Below are positions 8,847-18,315 of a DNA stretch of 64,000 nt, in pieces; within the stretch, counting starts at the first letter, position 1; every line of letters starts with the position of its first letter. The stretch is from positions 207,356 to 271,355 of the forward strand of contig JAKLKO010000001.1 of the NCBI GenBank assembly GCA_023150615.1. Direction: 5' to 3'. The translations under genes and the position numbers were made by a program. Under the pieces are notes generated by a model. The model did no database searches, was not told the DNA's origin, and worked only from the letters and a program-made list of their open reading frames with translations. The stretch is from Phycisphaerae bacterium (GTDB taxonomy: Bacteria > Planctomycetota > Phycisphaerae > UBA1845 > UTPLA1).

Positions 8847-9860
8847 TCACGACCGAGCATCGTCCGCCGTTCGCCGCCGTTCGATCGACTTCCCGATGAA
8901 CAGCCCGGACTCGAACAACAGCGCCATCGGCACGACCAGCAGCAGCATGCTGCCCACGTCCGGTGACGGCGTCACGACCGCTGCGACGACCGCCAGCCCC
9001 AGCAGCACATGCCGGCGCGCCGACGCCAGCATGGCCGCCGACACGATTCCCGCAGCGATCAGGAACACGACCACGACCGGAATCTGAAAGCCCAGCCCGA
9101 ACGCCAGCGCCATCCCCGTCACGAAGGACAGGTACTCCGAGATCGTGAAGAACGGCTGCACGAACTGCTGCCGGTCCGACGGCGTCAACCGCGTCGTGTA
9201 CCGCCGCCCTTCGATCACCACGTTGAGCGTTCCGTCGGAGCTGCGGACCCACGCATCGCCGCTCTTCGGCGCAGGCGGATCGGTCGCCAGCACCGGCAAT
9301 CGCAGCGGCGGCGCGGCCGGCGCGGTCGCGGTGGCCGCGGGCGGCGGCGCGAGCCAGCGGGTCAGTGCGTTGCCGTCCGGACCGGGCAGCGGAAACCAGG
9401 TCGACATCCCGATCAGGAACTTCAGCAGTCCGAAGAGCACCACGATGACGAGAAAGCCCGCCCCGGCGAGGAACAGTCCGATCGACGCCGGCGCGAAGTA
9501 CTGGAACACCCGCCGCTCGTTCGGATAGAGCCCGACGGCCACGAACGTCCAGACCTGGTAAAGCACCCACGGCGCGGACAGCACGAGCCCGAACTCGAGC
9601 GAGACCTTGAAGTACTCGAGGAACGCCTCGGTCGGATTGACCTGGAGCATCCGCGGCTCGAAACCCTCCTGGGTCATGGCCGCGTAGTATGGCGCGGTCA
9701 GCCACTCGATGATCCGGTCGCCGAAATAGAAACAGAGCACCGTCGAAACGACCACGCCGACAAGCGCACGGATGACGCATGCGCGCAACTCTTCGAGGTG
9801 CTCGCCAAACGACATGCGGACTTCGTCAGGAGAGGCAGGTAATCCGGTTGGACGCGGCAT
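8847..9860 (-). CDS. tatC: Sec-independent translocase TatC with enlarged periplasmic loop
   Basis: TatC is the twin-arginine signal receptor of the Tat export machine. The 337-residue protein has the N-terminal motif SFGEHLEELRACVIRAL, a first periplasmic loop with NPTEAFLEYFKVS, and six predicted membrane helices. Family members usually have about 250 residues. The extra ~75 residues lie between helices 3 and 4, as an Ala/Pro-rich segment (PPPAATATAPAAPP) followed by a small folded-looking patch (SDGTLNVVIEGRRYTTRL), and should face the periplasm. No tatA or tatB is adjacent. The gene sits downstream of the FHA gene on the same strand and converges with top6A. Confidence 0.93.
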   Translation of the reverse strand: MPRPTGLPASPDEVRMSFGEHLEELRACVIRALVGVVVSTVLCFYFGDRIIEWLTAPYYAAMTQEGFEPRMLQVNPTEAFLEYFKVSLEFGLVLSAPWVLYQVWTFVAVGLYPNERRVFQYFAPASIGLFLAGAGFLVIVVLFGLLKFLIGMSTWFPLPGPDGNALTRWLAPPPAATATAPAAPPLRLPVLATDPPAPKSGDAWVRSSDGTLNVVIEGRRYTTRLTPSDRQQFVQPFFTISEYLSFVTGMALAFGLGFQIPVVVVFLIAAGIVSAAMLASARRHVLLGLAVVAAVVTPSPDVGSMLLLVVPMALLFESGLFIGKSIERRRTADDARS

Positions 9861-10027
9861 GCGGACTCAATCAGGACCGGCCGCGCAGCAGGACAGCGGT
9901 CCGTGAAGGTTTCGTGCGGCGAAGACTGCGACTGGCATGCGATTCTGACCGACGTGCGCGACGCCGACAAGGGTCCGACACGGCCCGCCGCCTCGCCGAC
10001 GGCCGCGTCAACGCCCCGCGGCGATGG

Positions 10028-10621
10028 TCAGGACTTGTCGTCCGCTTCGAGGAAGTCGAAATCCGACTCGGGCGAAAACCCGTCGATTTCTTCCGCGCCG
10101 GTGTTCTCATCCAGTCCGAGGGCGGCGAGGTCCAGATCACTTTCGCCGATGGCGGGCCCCTCACCGTCGTCAATCACTTCCAGCGCCCCGTCGCTCAGGT
10201 CCGGCGTGTCGTCATTGACGTTCGACGCGGTCGCCTCCGGCTTCTCCGAGCCGACGTCCGCCGCCGTGACCGGGCCGCCGGCGCCGTTCTTTCGCTTCGG
10301 CACGACCGGCTTGATCTTGGCCGGCTTGCCGTCGATCTGCACCGTGAAGATCACCGGCCCGATTCGCACGCGATCGCCGGCCTTCAGCGCAACGCCGTCC
10401 TCGATGCGTTTCGCATTGACATATGTCCCGTTGCTGCTGCCGAGGTCTTTGACGCGAAGCGAGCCGTTGGTCAGCGAGAACTGGCAGTGGTGGCGCGAAA
10501 CCTCGGAGTAGGGCATGCGGAGCGCGCATTCCTCAGAGCGACCTACCACGAACGAGGACCCCATGACGGGCAGGTCCACGCGCGCGCCGTCCCGCTTGAA
10601 TGCGACGAGCACCGCCTTCAT
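10028..10621 (-). CDS. FHA-domain protein
   Basis: The protein has 197 residues. Residues 20-95 form a forkhead-associated domain with its conserved features: FVVGRSEECALRMP, SEVSRHHCQF, LGSSNGTYVNAKRI and AGDRVRIG. FHA domains bind phosphothreonine peptides. The C-terminal half is a Lys/Pro linker followed by an acidic tail rich in Asp and Glu, with no recognised domain. There is no signal peptide, so it should be cytoplasmic. No Ser/Thr kinase is adjacent, so the partner is unknown. Confidence 0.88.
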   Translation of the reverse strand: MKAVLVAFKRDGARVDLPVMGSSFVVGRSEECALRMPYSEVSRHHCQFSLTNGSLRVKDLGSSNGTYVNAKRIEDGVALKAGDRVRIGPVIFTVQIDGKPAKIKPVVPKRKNGAGGPVTAADVGSEKPEATASNVNDDTPDLSDGALEVIDDGEGPAIGESDLDLAALGLDENTGAEEIDGFSPESDFDFLEADDKS

Positions 10622-10819
10622 TGAAACGCCACTCTCACCCTGGGCGACGGGCCGGCTCCAACCCTGCTGAATCCCTCAAGATACCGCCGAAACCGGCGGA
10701 TCGCAAGCAGGACGCGGCCGAGACCCGCCCCAAGGTCCTGTCTGCCCTGGAAGATTATACGCGAACCAGCCGATTCCCGGCGCAATCCGACCCGCGGGAT
10801 TCCACTACAATTCCGCCTG

Positions 10820-11983
10820 ATGAACCCGAGCGAAACCGACGCTCGCCCGATCGGCTGGTACGTGCATCTGCCCTACTGCACGACCAAGTGCGGCTACTGT
10901 GATTTCTACTCGCTGCCCACGCGTCCCGAAAAAATCCCTGAACTCGTGACCGCCATTCAACGAGAAGCCGACGCCCGTGATCCGCACCGGCCCATCCGGA
11001 CCGTCTTTATCGGCGGAGGAACGCCCACCGTGCTGCCCGCCGAAGCGCTCCGCGCCGTACTGGAACCGATCCGTCGGCGGCTCGGCGAACCCGACGCCGG
11101 CGCCGTGGAATTCACGTGCGAGGCCAACCCGTCGTCCGCCGACGAGCTCAAGCTCGACCTGCTCCGCGAACTGGGCGTCAACCGGCTTTCCCTCGGCGCG
11201 CAGTCCTTCAACCCCGACGAACTTCGCGTGCTCGAGCGGATCCACGACCCGGCCCACATTACCGAGGCCGTGCGGCTCGCACGCCGCGCCGGCTTCGACA
11301 ACGTCAATCTCGACCTGATCTTCGCCGTGCCCGGCCAGACGCGGCGATCGTGGCTCGATTCGCTCAACCGCGCCATGGATCTCGCGCCCGAGCACATCGC
11401 GTGCTACGCGCTGACATTCGAGGAAGGCACCGCGCTCACAAAGCAAAAACGCATGAACCTCGTGCGGCCCTGCGACGAGGAACTCGAGGCCGAACTGTTC
11501 GAGAGTACGATCGATCACCTCACGGCCGCCGGCTACGAGCACTACGAGATCAGTAACTTCGCCCGGCCGGGCCGTCGATGCCGGCACAACCTGATCTACT
11601 GGAACAACGAGGAATATCTCGGGCTCGGCCCGTCGGCCGTTTCGTACCTCGACGGTGTCCGCACCAAGAATATCGCCGACGTCTTTCGCTTCACCGCCGC
11701 GTGGTTGAACGGCGATGATCCCGGCGACCGCGTTGTCGTCGAGCGCGAGTTTCTCGATCCGCCTCACCGCGCCCGGGAGACGGCGTTCCAGATGCTCCGA
11801 CTGATCGAGGGGATCCGGTTCGACGATTTCCGCCGGGCGACGGGCTACGACGCGCCGGCGCTATTCTCCGAGCCGATCGAGCGTAACGTTCGCACCGGAT
11901 TGCTCGAGCGGCGCGACGGGTCGGTCCGACTCACGCGAAGCGGATTACTGCTTGCCAACCGCGTGATGCAGGACTTTCTGTAG
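10820..11983 (+). CDS. hemW: Radical SAM heme chaperone HemW (HemN-like)
   Basis: The 387-residue protein has the radical SAM cluster motif C20-x3-C24-x2-C27 in YCTTKCGYCDFYSLP, then VFIGGGTPTVL, a CEANP motif and a HemN-type C-terminal domain (about 290-385). Its length fits HemW (about 380) and is shorter than the coproporphyrinogen oxidase HemN (about 450). HemW handles heme insertion into respiratory enzymes rather than porphyrin oxidation (family knowledge). The gene is on its own and converges with the iron-sulfur/TPR gene, leaving 17 bases between stops. Confidence 0.92.
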   Translation: MNPSETDARPIGWYVHLPYCTTKCGYCDFYSLPTRPEKIPELVTAIQREADARDPHRPIRTVFIGGGTPTVLPAEALRAVLEPIRRRLGEPDAGAVEFTCEANPSSADELKLDLLRELGVNRLSLGAQSFNPDELRVLERIHDPAHITEAVRLARRAGFDNVNLDLIFAVPGQTRRSWLDSLNRAMDLAPEHIACYALTFEEGTALTKQKRMNLVRPCDEELEAELFESTIDHLTAAGYEHYEISNFARPGRRCRHNLIYWNNEEYLGLGPSAVSYLDGVRTKNIADVFRFTAAWLNGDDPGDRVVVEREFLDPPHRARETAFQMLRLIEGIRFDDFRRATGYDAPALFSEPIERNVRTGLLERRDGSVRLTRSGLLLANRVMQDFL

Positions 11984-12000
11984 ACCAATCCGGGGGTCGA

Positions 12001-14406
12001 TTACCGCGATGCGTCCAGCTCCACGAGCGCCTGTCGCGCCATGTCGCGCAGCTTGGCGTCCGGCGACGACGCCACCGAGCGCAGCAGTTCCGCCGCCTCC
12101 GCGCGTTGCCCGGCGCGACCGAGCAGCCAGCCCAGCCGGAACCGAAACTCCAACGAATCGGGCGCCAGCCGCACCGCCTCGCGGTATTCCAGCGTCGCCC
12201 CCGGCAGATCGCCGGTCGCCAGCAGGCTCGCGCCGATGTTCGCGCGGATGTCCGCGTCGTTGGAATTCAGCGACTGTGCGACGCGCCCGCGCGTCACCGC
12301 CTCGTCGAACCGACCCATCGCCGCCAGCGCCGAAGCGATGTCCGACTGCACCTGCCACGAACGCGGTGCGAGTTGCTCCGCCTCGTCGAGGTGGTGCTTC
12401 GCGCCGATCGGATCGCCGATCTGCAACCGCAGACCCGCCAGATGCAGATGCGCCATTACGTCGCTCGCGTCGAGTTGCAACGCCCGTTGCAGCGCCGCCC
12501 GCGCTTCCTCGCGCCGCCCCAGCCGCGCCATCTGCAATCCGAACGACCGGTGCAGCGATCCATCCGCGGGATTCACCACGATCGCCCGCTGCAATGAGGA
12601 CGCGAGCGCTTCGGGCGCGGCACCCGGCCGACGCTCGGCCGTGATGGCATCGTCCAGCCGCCCGGCGCGGCGAAGCGATTCGGCGAAGTAGTGCGCCGCC
12701 ATCGCGTTGAGCGGCCGCGAGTCATGCCGCAGGCCCGAGTGCATTCGATCCAGCGCCCGCGCCCGGCCGATCTCGTCCGCCGCCGCGGCCGCATCACCTC
12801 GCCGCAGCAGCAGCAACCCGAGATTGAATCGCGCATGGGGGAATTCCGGATCGAGCTCGATCGCCCGCCGCGCGCAGATTTCCGATTCCTCGAATTCGCC
12901 CCGCGCCGCGAGAATCACGCCCAGGTGATCCAGCGTCCCGACATCCCGCGGCTCGGCCAGCGACATCCGCCGGATCCGTGCAACCGCGGCGTCCGTGTTG
13001 CCCGTCGTCAGGTCGATCCACGCCAGCGCCAGTTCCACCGGTGGAACGCGCGTCAGCCCCCATCGCGACACGAGCTGCAGATACGGCCGTGCACGCTCCG
13101 CCGCCTCGCGCTCTGCCGGTCGCACCAGCCGCGTCAAGTCGCCGGCGATGTGCCAGCCGCCGACCGGTGCGGTCGTGCGATCAAACCAGCGCTCGCCGTA
13201 CCACTGCGCCACGCGCATCAGCGTGCAGTGCCCGACGAACAGGCCGAGCACGACCATCAATGCCAGAAACGTACGTCCGCCGCGTTGCAGCGTCCCGGCC
13301 CGTCGCAACCGCACATGGTGCATCGACACGTCGCGCCGGCTCAGCACGTGCCATGTCTTGAGCGCGAGATAGCTCAGAATTGCCGAGATCCCCAGCGAGA
13401 ACAGGAACGGCACGACGCCGTATAGTCCGCGGAAGATCGCCAGCGACAATAGGAAGACGATCGCCACGCCGATCTCTTCCGCCCACGTGCCGTCGAATCG
13501 CACCGCGCGGCGCTCGCCGCGCGCCACCACCCCGGCCGATGGCCGACCAAACCCGAAGTACAAGGCATCGTTCGGACAGACGCTCACGCAGTCCATGCAC
13601 TTCATGCACCCGGGATCGACGACCATTCCGAACAGGCGCACCTCCTCGGCGACGCGCACATTCGACGTGCAAACCGCGGAACAATGCCCGCAGGCATTGC
13701 AATCCTCCGTCACGCGAATCCGCCCCGGCGACCAGCGCTCCAGCACGCCGAAGAACCCGCCGTATGGACATGCGTACGTGCAGAAGCCCTTGTTGCCGAG
13801 GAAGTACACGATCACGAATCCGCAAACGACCAGCGTCAGCACCGCGATCACCGGACCGGGGAACGTCTCCCAGAACGCCGATTTCAGGAGGTGATTGGTC
13901 CACGCGCCGCGCTCCACGCTGAGCCACCACTGCACGACCGAGGGCCACACGAACATGTACAGCGCCGCGATCAACGGCACGAAGACCAGCACGCGTGAGC
14001 GAAAGGGCTTGGGTTTCAGACCCAGCTTTCGCAAGACCCAACCGCACAGGTCCTGGAGCGCGACGATGTGGCACGCCCAGCCGCACACAAACCGCCCGAA
14101 GATCAGTGTCGAAAGCAGTGCCGCTCCGAAGAAGATCGCCCCCGCGTTCACGCGGCCGGTTTGCAGAGTCTCCATCGCCTCCGATGGCTCGACCGGCGAG
14201 ACCGTTCGTCCCGCGATGAACCAATGCGTCAGGTGCGCGAGAAACAGGACATGAACGGAAATCAGCACCGCGGCCCGGACGCGGCCCATCCGCGATGGAT
14301 GGATCGTCGTCGGACGCGCCGGCGACGCACCGCCGTGTACAACGGGCAGCGGCAGGCGGCGCGGCCGATCCGCTCCGGGCGTGCACTCTCCGGCGGTTGA
14401 GGCCAT
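12001..14406 (-). CDS. NapH/CcoG-like membrane ferredoxin fused to TPR repeats
   Basis: The 801-residue protein has two halves. The N-terminal half has about six membrane helices; after the second come C108 and C112 (FVCGWACH), then C209 and C213 (FCTYACPYGG), then two 4Fe-4S motifs C236/C239/C242/C246 and C267/C270/C273/C277. This matches NapH/NosR/CcoG-type membrane electron carriers. From about residue 430 to the end come tetratricopeptide repeats, for example ARFNLGLLLLRRGD and RFRLGWLLGRAGQ. The usual members lack TPRs. Met40 (SRMGRVRAA) is an alternative start. An electron-transfer role with a protein-docking arm is inferred; partners are not visible. Confidence 0.85.
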   Translation of the reverse strand: MASTAGECTPGADRPRRLPLPVVHGGASPARPTTIHPSRMGRVRAAVLISVHVLFLAHLTHWFIAGRTVSPVEPSEAMETLQTGRVNAGAIFFGAALLSTLIFGRFVCGWACHIVALQDLCGWVLRKLGLKPKPFRSRVLVFVPLIAALYMFVWPSVVQWWLSVERGAWTNHLLKSAFWETFPGPVIAVLTLVVCGFVIVYFLGNKGFCTYACPYGGFFGVLERWSPGRIRVTEDCNACGHCSAVCTSNVRVAEEVRLFGMVVDPGCMKCMDCVSVCPNDALYFGFGRPSAGVVARGERRAVRFDGTWAEEIGVAIVFLLSLAIFRGLYGVVPFLFSLGISAILSYLALKTWHVLSRRDVSMHHVRLRRAGTLQRGGRTFLALMVVLGLFVGHCTLMRVAQWYGERWFDRTTAPVGGWHIAGDLTRLVRPAEREAAERARPYLQLVSRWGLTRVPPVELALAWIDLTTGNTDAAVARIRRMSLAEPRDVGTLDHLGVILAARGEFEESEICARRAIELDPEFPHARFNLGLLLLRRGDAAAAADEIGRARALDRMHSGLRHDSRPLNAMAAHYFAESLRRAGRLDDAITAERRPGAAPEALASSLQRAIVVNPADGSLHRSFGLQMARLGRREEARAALQRALQLDASDVMAHLHLAGLRLQIGDPIGAKHHLDEAEQLAPRSWQVQSDIASALAAMGRFDEAVTRGRVAQSLNSNDADIRANIGASLLATGDLPGATLEYREAVRLAPDSLEFRFRLGWLLGRAGQRAEAAELLRSVASSPDAKLRDMARQALVELDASR

Positions 14407-14415
14407 CGTTGTTTC

Positions 14416-14444
14416 ATTCTAAGTCGCGGGCCATCATCCGTCAG
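14416..14444 (-). promoter_or_regulatory. Candidate sigma70-type promoter for the ferredoxin-TPR gene
   Basis: CTGACG, a 17-base spacer and TAGAAT match the -35/-10 consensus at 4 and 5 of 6 positions. The -10 box ends only 9 bases before the annotated ATG at 14406, so transcripts would be nearly leaderless. That would favour the downstream Met40 as translation start, or the promoter may be spurious. Confidence 0.3.
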
Positions 14445-14566
14445 ACGTGTCCGATTTTGGCTTGTCAGCGGAGCCTGGCGGCGATTGAATCCCGGCGGAC
14501 ACGCGGATATGAATCGCAACGCAACCGCCCTCGGGCGATGGTTGCACGCGCTACAGGAATCCAGCC

Positions 14567-14812
14567 ATGGCCGACGCGAAACACGGGACCCGCCCCATCG
14601 TCATCGACGAAACACCGGGGAAAAAGGCCTACTGCCAGTGCGGCTGGTCGGAGAAGCTGCCCTACTGCGACGGCTCGCACAATCGCATGCAGACGGGGCT
14701 GCGGCCGATCGTCTGCGAGATCTCCGAGCCGGCGAAGAAGGCCGTCTGTCAGTGCCATCAGAGCGGCAACCTGCCCTGGTGCGATGGGACGCATTCAAGG
14801 CTCGGCGCCTGA
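14567..14812 (+). CDS. Tandem CDGSH iron-sulfur protein
   Basis: The 81-residue protein contains two complete CDGSH cluster-binding motifs, C23/C25/C34/H38 (CQCGWSEKLPYCDGSH) and C61/C63/C72/H76 (CQCHQSGNLPWCDGTH). Each is expected to bind a 2Fe-2S cluster with three Cys and one His. There is no membrane anchor, so it is probably soluble and cytoplasmic. Proposed family roles are electron or cluster transfer. It is divergent from the ferredoxin-TPR gene, with about 160 bases between them, which may point to related redox roles (inference). Confidence 0.92.
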   Translation: MADAKHGTRPIVIDETPGKKAYCQCGWSEKLPYCDGSHNRMQTGLRPIVCEISEPAKKAVCQCHQSGNLPWCDGTHSRLGA

Positions 14813-14885
14813 TTCTCCTCATACGAATGCGCGCCCCGACACCGCGCGCACCCCGCGCGTCGTGCCCGTTCCGCGTCGCCGGCGA

Positions 14886-15028
14886 CGATCCATACGGGTA
14901 TTCGTGATCTTCCGGCCGGGGAGGGCGAAGCTCCTGCCGAGCCGCAGTTGACACAAGAACGGCGGACCCACGTCCCAGCTCGCTGGGAGGCTCGCCGCCT
15001 CGGACAACGTGAATTGAGATCGTGAATG
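14886..15028 (-). repeat. Dispersed repeat, copy A (inverted relative to copy B)
   Basis: Read on the minus strand, this 143-base segment aligns without gaps to 18316-18458 on the plus strand. By my count 107 of 143 positions match (75%), or 90 of 117 (77%) over the inner part. It contains a short hairpin CCCAG-CGAG-CTGGG. One frame gives the peptide CGSAGASPS. It lies in the intergenic gap between the CDGSH gene and the dockerin-tailed protein gene; the rest of that gap (15029-15154) shows only the ribosome site of the next gene. Confidence 0.85.
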
Positions 15029-15154
15029 CCCATATCGTTCCGGCTGAACACGCGATCGCGCTGGACCGCGTTCACACGTCCGCGTTAGAATGGGAGACTG
15101 GACGGGCCGGACAACCAATAGCCGAATCAGCAGAGCCGGGATGGAGGGTCGACT

Positions 15155-16357
15155 GTGCGTGCTCGACGAATCATCGTCGTCGGATGGGGCTGCATTCTGC
15201 TCGGGACGTCGTCTCAACGGGCCGCGGCGTCGTTTCACCTGATGCAGATTGAACAGGTCATCGGCGGCGTCAATGGCGACACCAGCGCGCAGGCGATCCA
15301 GTTCCGAATGCGCTCGCTCTTTCAGAACCAGGTCCAGTTCGGGCGCTTCGTCGTCCGCGATGCCGGTGGCGCCAATCCCATCACCCTCGCGCAGGCCTCC
15401 GGCCCGGTCCCCAACAACTCGACCGGGGCGCGCGTCCTGTACGCGACGCCCGCCTTCGCTTCGTACACGAATCCGCCGGCCGTCGTAGACGTGCCCATGA
15501 CCAGCGCCATCCCGCCGTCCTACCTGGCGGCCGGCACGCTGACGTTTGAAGATGCGTCGACCGGGACGGTGTACTGGCGACTGAGCTGGGGAGGCGCGAG
15601 CTATACCGGCACGGGAACGGGCGCCCTGACGAACGACGCCGACGGGAATTTCAATCCGCCGTTCGCTGGTCCGTTGCCGTCGGCGACGTTGCAGGCCCTG
15701 CGGTTCAACGGCTCCGCGACCGCGCCGAGCACCAACAACGCCGCCGACTACTCGCTGACCGCCGGCGCGGCGGTCTTCACGAACAACGCCGGCAGCAGCT
15801 TCACCGTCGTCCCCCTGCCGGCGAGCCGGCTCACGATCGACACGATCACCAGCCCGCAAACGGCCAACGCGCCGTTCGACGTCGTCGTTCGGGCGCGAGA
15901 CTCGCTGAACAACCTGGCGAACGTCACCGCCAACACCGGCGTTTCGCTGAGCGCGACCGGCGGCGCAACCGCAAATCTCGGCGGCAACACCGCCGGCACG
16001 ATCGCGGCCGGCACCAACACCATCCTGATTTCCGGCGTCACCTACGCGCAGGCCGAGACGATCACCATCACCGCCTCTCGAACGTCCGGCGACAACCTGA
16101 CGTCGGGCGAGTCGAACGCCTTCGACGTTCAGACGCCCGTGCCGCCCTGTGCGAGCTGCCGCGGCGATGTCGATTCGGACAACGGGGTCGATGGCGACGA
16201 CGTTCAGCCGTACGTCACGTGCGTCGCGGGCGGCGATCCGTTCGCGAGCGGCTGCGGCTGCGCCGACGTCAATGCGAACGGCACGTTCGACGCAGGCGAC
16301 CAGACCGATTTCATCGATCGGCTGCTGGGCTTCGCACCCACGCCCGGTTGCCCCTAG
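15155..16357 (+). CDS. Secreted protein with dockerin-like C-terminus
   Basis: The 400-residue protein starts with a signal peptide (MRARRIIVVGWGCILLGTSS, cleavage near residue 25). The body is rich in Thr, Ala, Asn and Gly and looks beta-stranded; about residues 230-325 read as an Ig-like or Big-type domain (ITSPQTANAPFDVVVRARD). The tail has two EF-hand-like calcium loops, DVDSDNGVDGDD and DVNANGTFDAGD, in the spacing of type I dockerins, with several Cys in and around them. The GTG start at 15155 is preceded by GGAGGG. Enzymatic function is not recognisable. Such tails are common on exported proteins of Planctomycetota, where their binding partner is unclear. Confidence 0.85.
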   Translation: MRARRIIVVGWGCILLGTSSQRAAASFHLMQIEQVIGGVNGDTSAQAIQFRMRSLFQNQVQFGRFVVRDAGGANPITLAQASGPVPNNSTGARVLYATPAFASYTNPPAVVDVPMTSAIPPSYLAAGTLTFEDASTGTVYWRLSWGGASYTGTGTGALTNDADGNFNPPFAGPLPSATLQALRFNGSATAPSTNNAADYSLTAGAAVFTNNAGSSFTVVPLPASRLTIDTITSPQTANAPFDVVVRARDSLNNLANVTANTGVSLSATGGATANLGGNTAGTIAAGTNTILISGVTYAQAETITITASRTSGDNLTSGESNAFDVQTPVPPCASCRGDVDSDNGVDGDDVQPYVTCVAGGDPFASGCGCADVNANGTFDAGDQTDFIDRLLGFAPTPGCP

Positions 16358-16494
16358 GGCACGCGCACGCCGCGACGTCTCGCGATCGCGCGACGACTCG
16401 ACCGGTCGACGCGCGGCGAATCTCCCGCGTCGAGGCCGCGCGCCTTGAATTCTCACGCCCGCCGAATTCCAATCCTCATCTTTCGGGAGACCTC

Positions 16495-18276
16495 ATGCGC
16501 TGGACCCGCTATCTCATCCCCACCACCAAGGAAGTCCCCAAAGACGCGACTGTCCCTTCCCATCAACTGATGATCCGCACCGGGCTGATCCGCCAGCTCG
16601 CCGCTGGCGTCTACACCTACCTGCCGCTCGGCTACCGGAGCCTGCGGAAGATCGAGGCCATCGTCCGCGAAGAGATGAATCGCGCCGGGGCGATCGAGCT
16701 CCACATGCCCTGCCTCCAACCGCTCGATCTCTGGGACGAGTCCGGCCGCACGCAGGTCATGGGCGACGTCCTCCTGCGACTCGCCGGACCGAAGGGTGAC
16801 TGGCGGACGCAGACGTGCCTCGGCCCGACGCACGAAGAGAACGTCACCGAGATCGCCCGCGCGTTCGTCAACAGCTACAAGCAACTGCCGATCAATCTGT
16901 ACCAGATCCAGACGAAGTTCCGCGGCGAGGCCCGGCCGAAGTCCGGCGTCCTCCGCACGCGCGAGTTTCTCATGAAGGACGCCTACAGCTTCGACCGCGA
17001 CAAGGCCGGACTCGATCTCAGCTACCAGAAGATGTACGACGCCTATTGCCGCATTTACGAGCGCTGCGGCCTGCCCTACCTCGTCGTCGAAGCCGAGAGC
17101 GGGCCGATCGGCGGAGATGCCTCGCACGAGTTCATGGTCCTGACCGACGCCGGTGAGGACATCGTCGCGGTCAGCGAAAGCGGCGACTACGCCGCCAATA
17201 CCGAGCGTGCCATCGCCGCGCCCATCGCGCCTTCGGATGACCCGATGCAGCCGCTCGAAGAGGTCCATACGCCATCGCAGCGGACGATTGACGAGGTCTG
17301 CGCGTTCCTCAAGACCCGGCCTGGGCAGATGATCAAGACGTTGATCTACCTCCGACCCGCGCCAAGTGCCCCGGATTCGCACGCGCCGGCGCGCGCGGCT
17401 GCCCCCGCGAACCCATCCCCGGTCGTCGTCCTGATCCGCGGCGACCACGAGGTCAACGAGCACAAGCTCAAGAAGGCTGCGGGCGGTCCGCTCGAACTCG
17501 CCGGCGAGGGCGTCATCCAGAACCTGACCGGCGCGGACGTCGGCTTCGCCGGGCCGCACGGCCTTGTCGAGCGCGGCGCGAGACTGATCATCGATCCTGC
17601 CGTCGTCGCCATGCGAAACGCCTGCACCGGTGCAAACAAAACCGGCTACCATGTGCGGAATCTCAACCCCGGGCGCGATTTCCCCACCAGCGGTGACAAC
17701 GTCGTCGTCGCGGACGTCCGAAACGTCGTCGACGGCGACGCTTCGCCCACCGGCAGCGGCTCGCCGCTGCGGCTTCGCACGGCCATCGAGGTCGGCCACG
17801 TCTTCAAGCTCGGCACAAAGTACAGCGACGCCCTGAAGGCCCACTTCCTCGATCAGGATGGCAAGAGCAAGCCGTTCATCATGGGCTGCTACGGGATCGG
17901 GCTGAACCGCATCATGGCCGCCGCGATCGAGGCCCATCACGATGAGAACGGCATCATCTGGCCGGCCAGCATCGCGCCGTTCGAGGTGCTGATCGTGGCC
18001 CTCGACCCGCGCGAGGCCGACGTGATGTCGACCGCCGAGACGCTGCACGACGAACTCGAGGCCGCGGGGGTCGACGTGTTGTTTGACGACCGCGACGAGC
18101 GGGCCGGGTTCAAGTTCAAGGACGCCGACCTGATCGGCATCCCGCTGCGAATCACCGTGGGCCGCAAGAGCCTGGCGGACGGCGTGGTGGAACTGAAGCG
18201 CCGGGACTCAAGCGATGTGACGAAGCTCGCGCCAACGGCGGTGAAGAGTCACGTGCTGCAGGTGATGCATACTTGA
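16495..18276 (+). CDS. proS: Prolyl-tRNA synthetase
   Basis: The 593-residue class II synthetase charges tRNA-Pro in the cytoplasm. It has motif 1 (RQLAAGVYTYLPLGYRSLRK), motif 2 (FRGEARPKSGVLRTREFLMKD), motif 3 (MGCYGIGLNRIMAAAIE) and the C-terminal anticodon domain. The inserted editing (INS/YbaK) domain, about 260-400, is present with VVVLIRGDHEVNEHKLKKA, which marks the bacterial form. The ATG at 16495 follows GGGAGA; the frame is open further upstream but into the preceding gene. It is followed by repeat copy B. Confidence 0.97.
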   Translation: MRWTRYLIPTTKEVPKDATVPSHQLMIRTGLIRQLAAGVYTYLPLGYRSLRKIEAIVREEMNRAGAIELHMPCLQPLDLWDESGRTQVMGDVLLRLAGPKGDWRTQTCLGPTHEENVTEIARAFVNSYKQLPINLYQIQTKFRGEARPKSGVLRTREFLMKDAYSFDRDKAGLDLSYQKMYDAYCRIYERCGLPYLVVEAESGPIGGDASHEFMVLTDAGEDIVAVSESGDYAANTERAIAAPIAPSDDPMQPLEEVHTPSQRTIDEVCAFLKTRPGQMIKTLIYLRPAPSAPDSHAPARAAAPANPSPVVVLIRGDHEVNEHKLKKAAGGPLELAGEGVIQNLTGADVGFAGPHGLVERGARLIIDPAVVAMRNACTGANKTGYHVRNLNPGRDFPTSGDNVVVADVRNVVDGDASPTGSGSPLRLRTAIEVGHVFKLGTKYSDALKAHFLDQDGKSKPFIMGCYGIGLNRIMAAAIEAHHDENGIIWPASIAPFEVLIVALDPREADVMSTAETLHDELEAAGVDVLFDDRDERAGFKFKDADLIGIPLRITVGRKSLADGVVELKRRDSSDVTKLAPTAVKSHVLQVMHT

Positions 18277-18315
18277 TGCGGCCGACCAGCGAAACTCCTC
18301 ACCGCGCCACATGGT

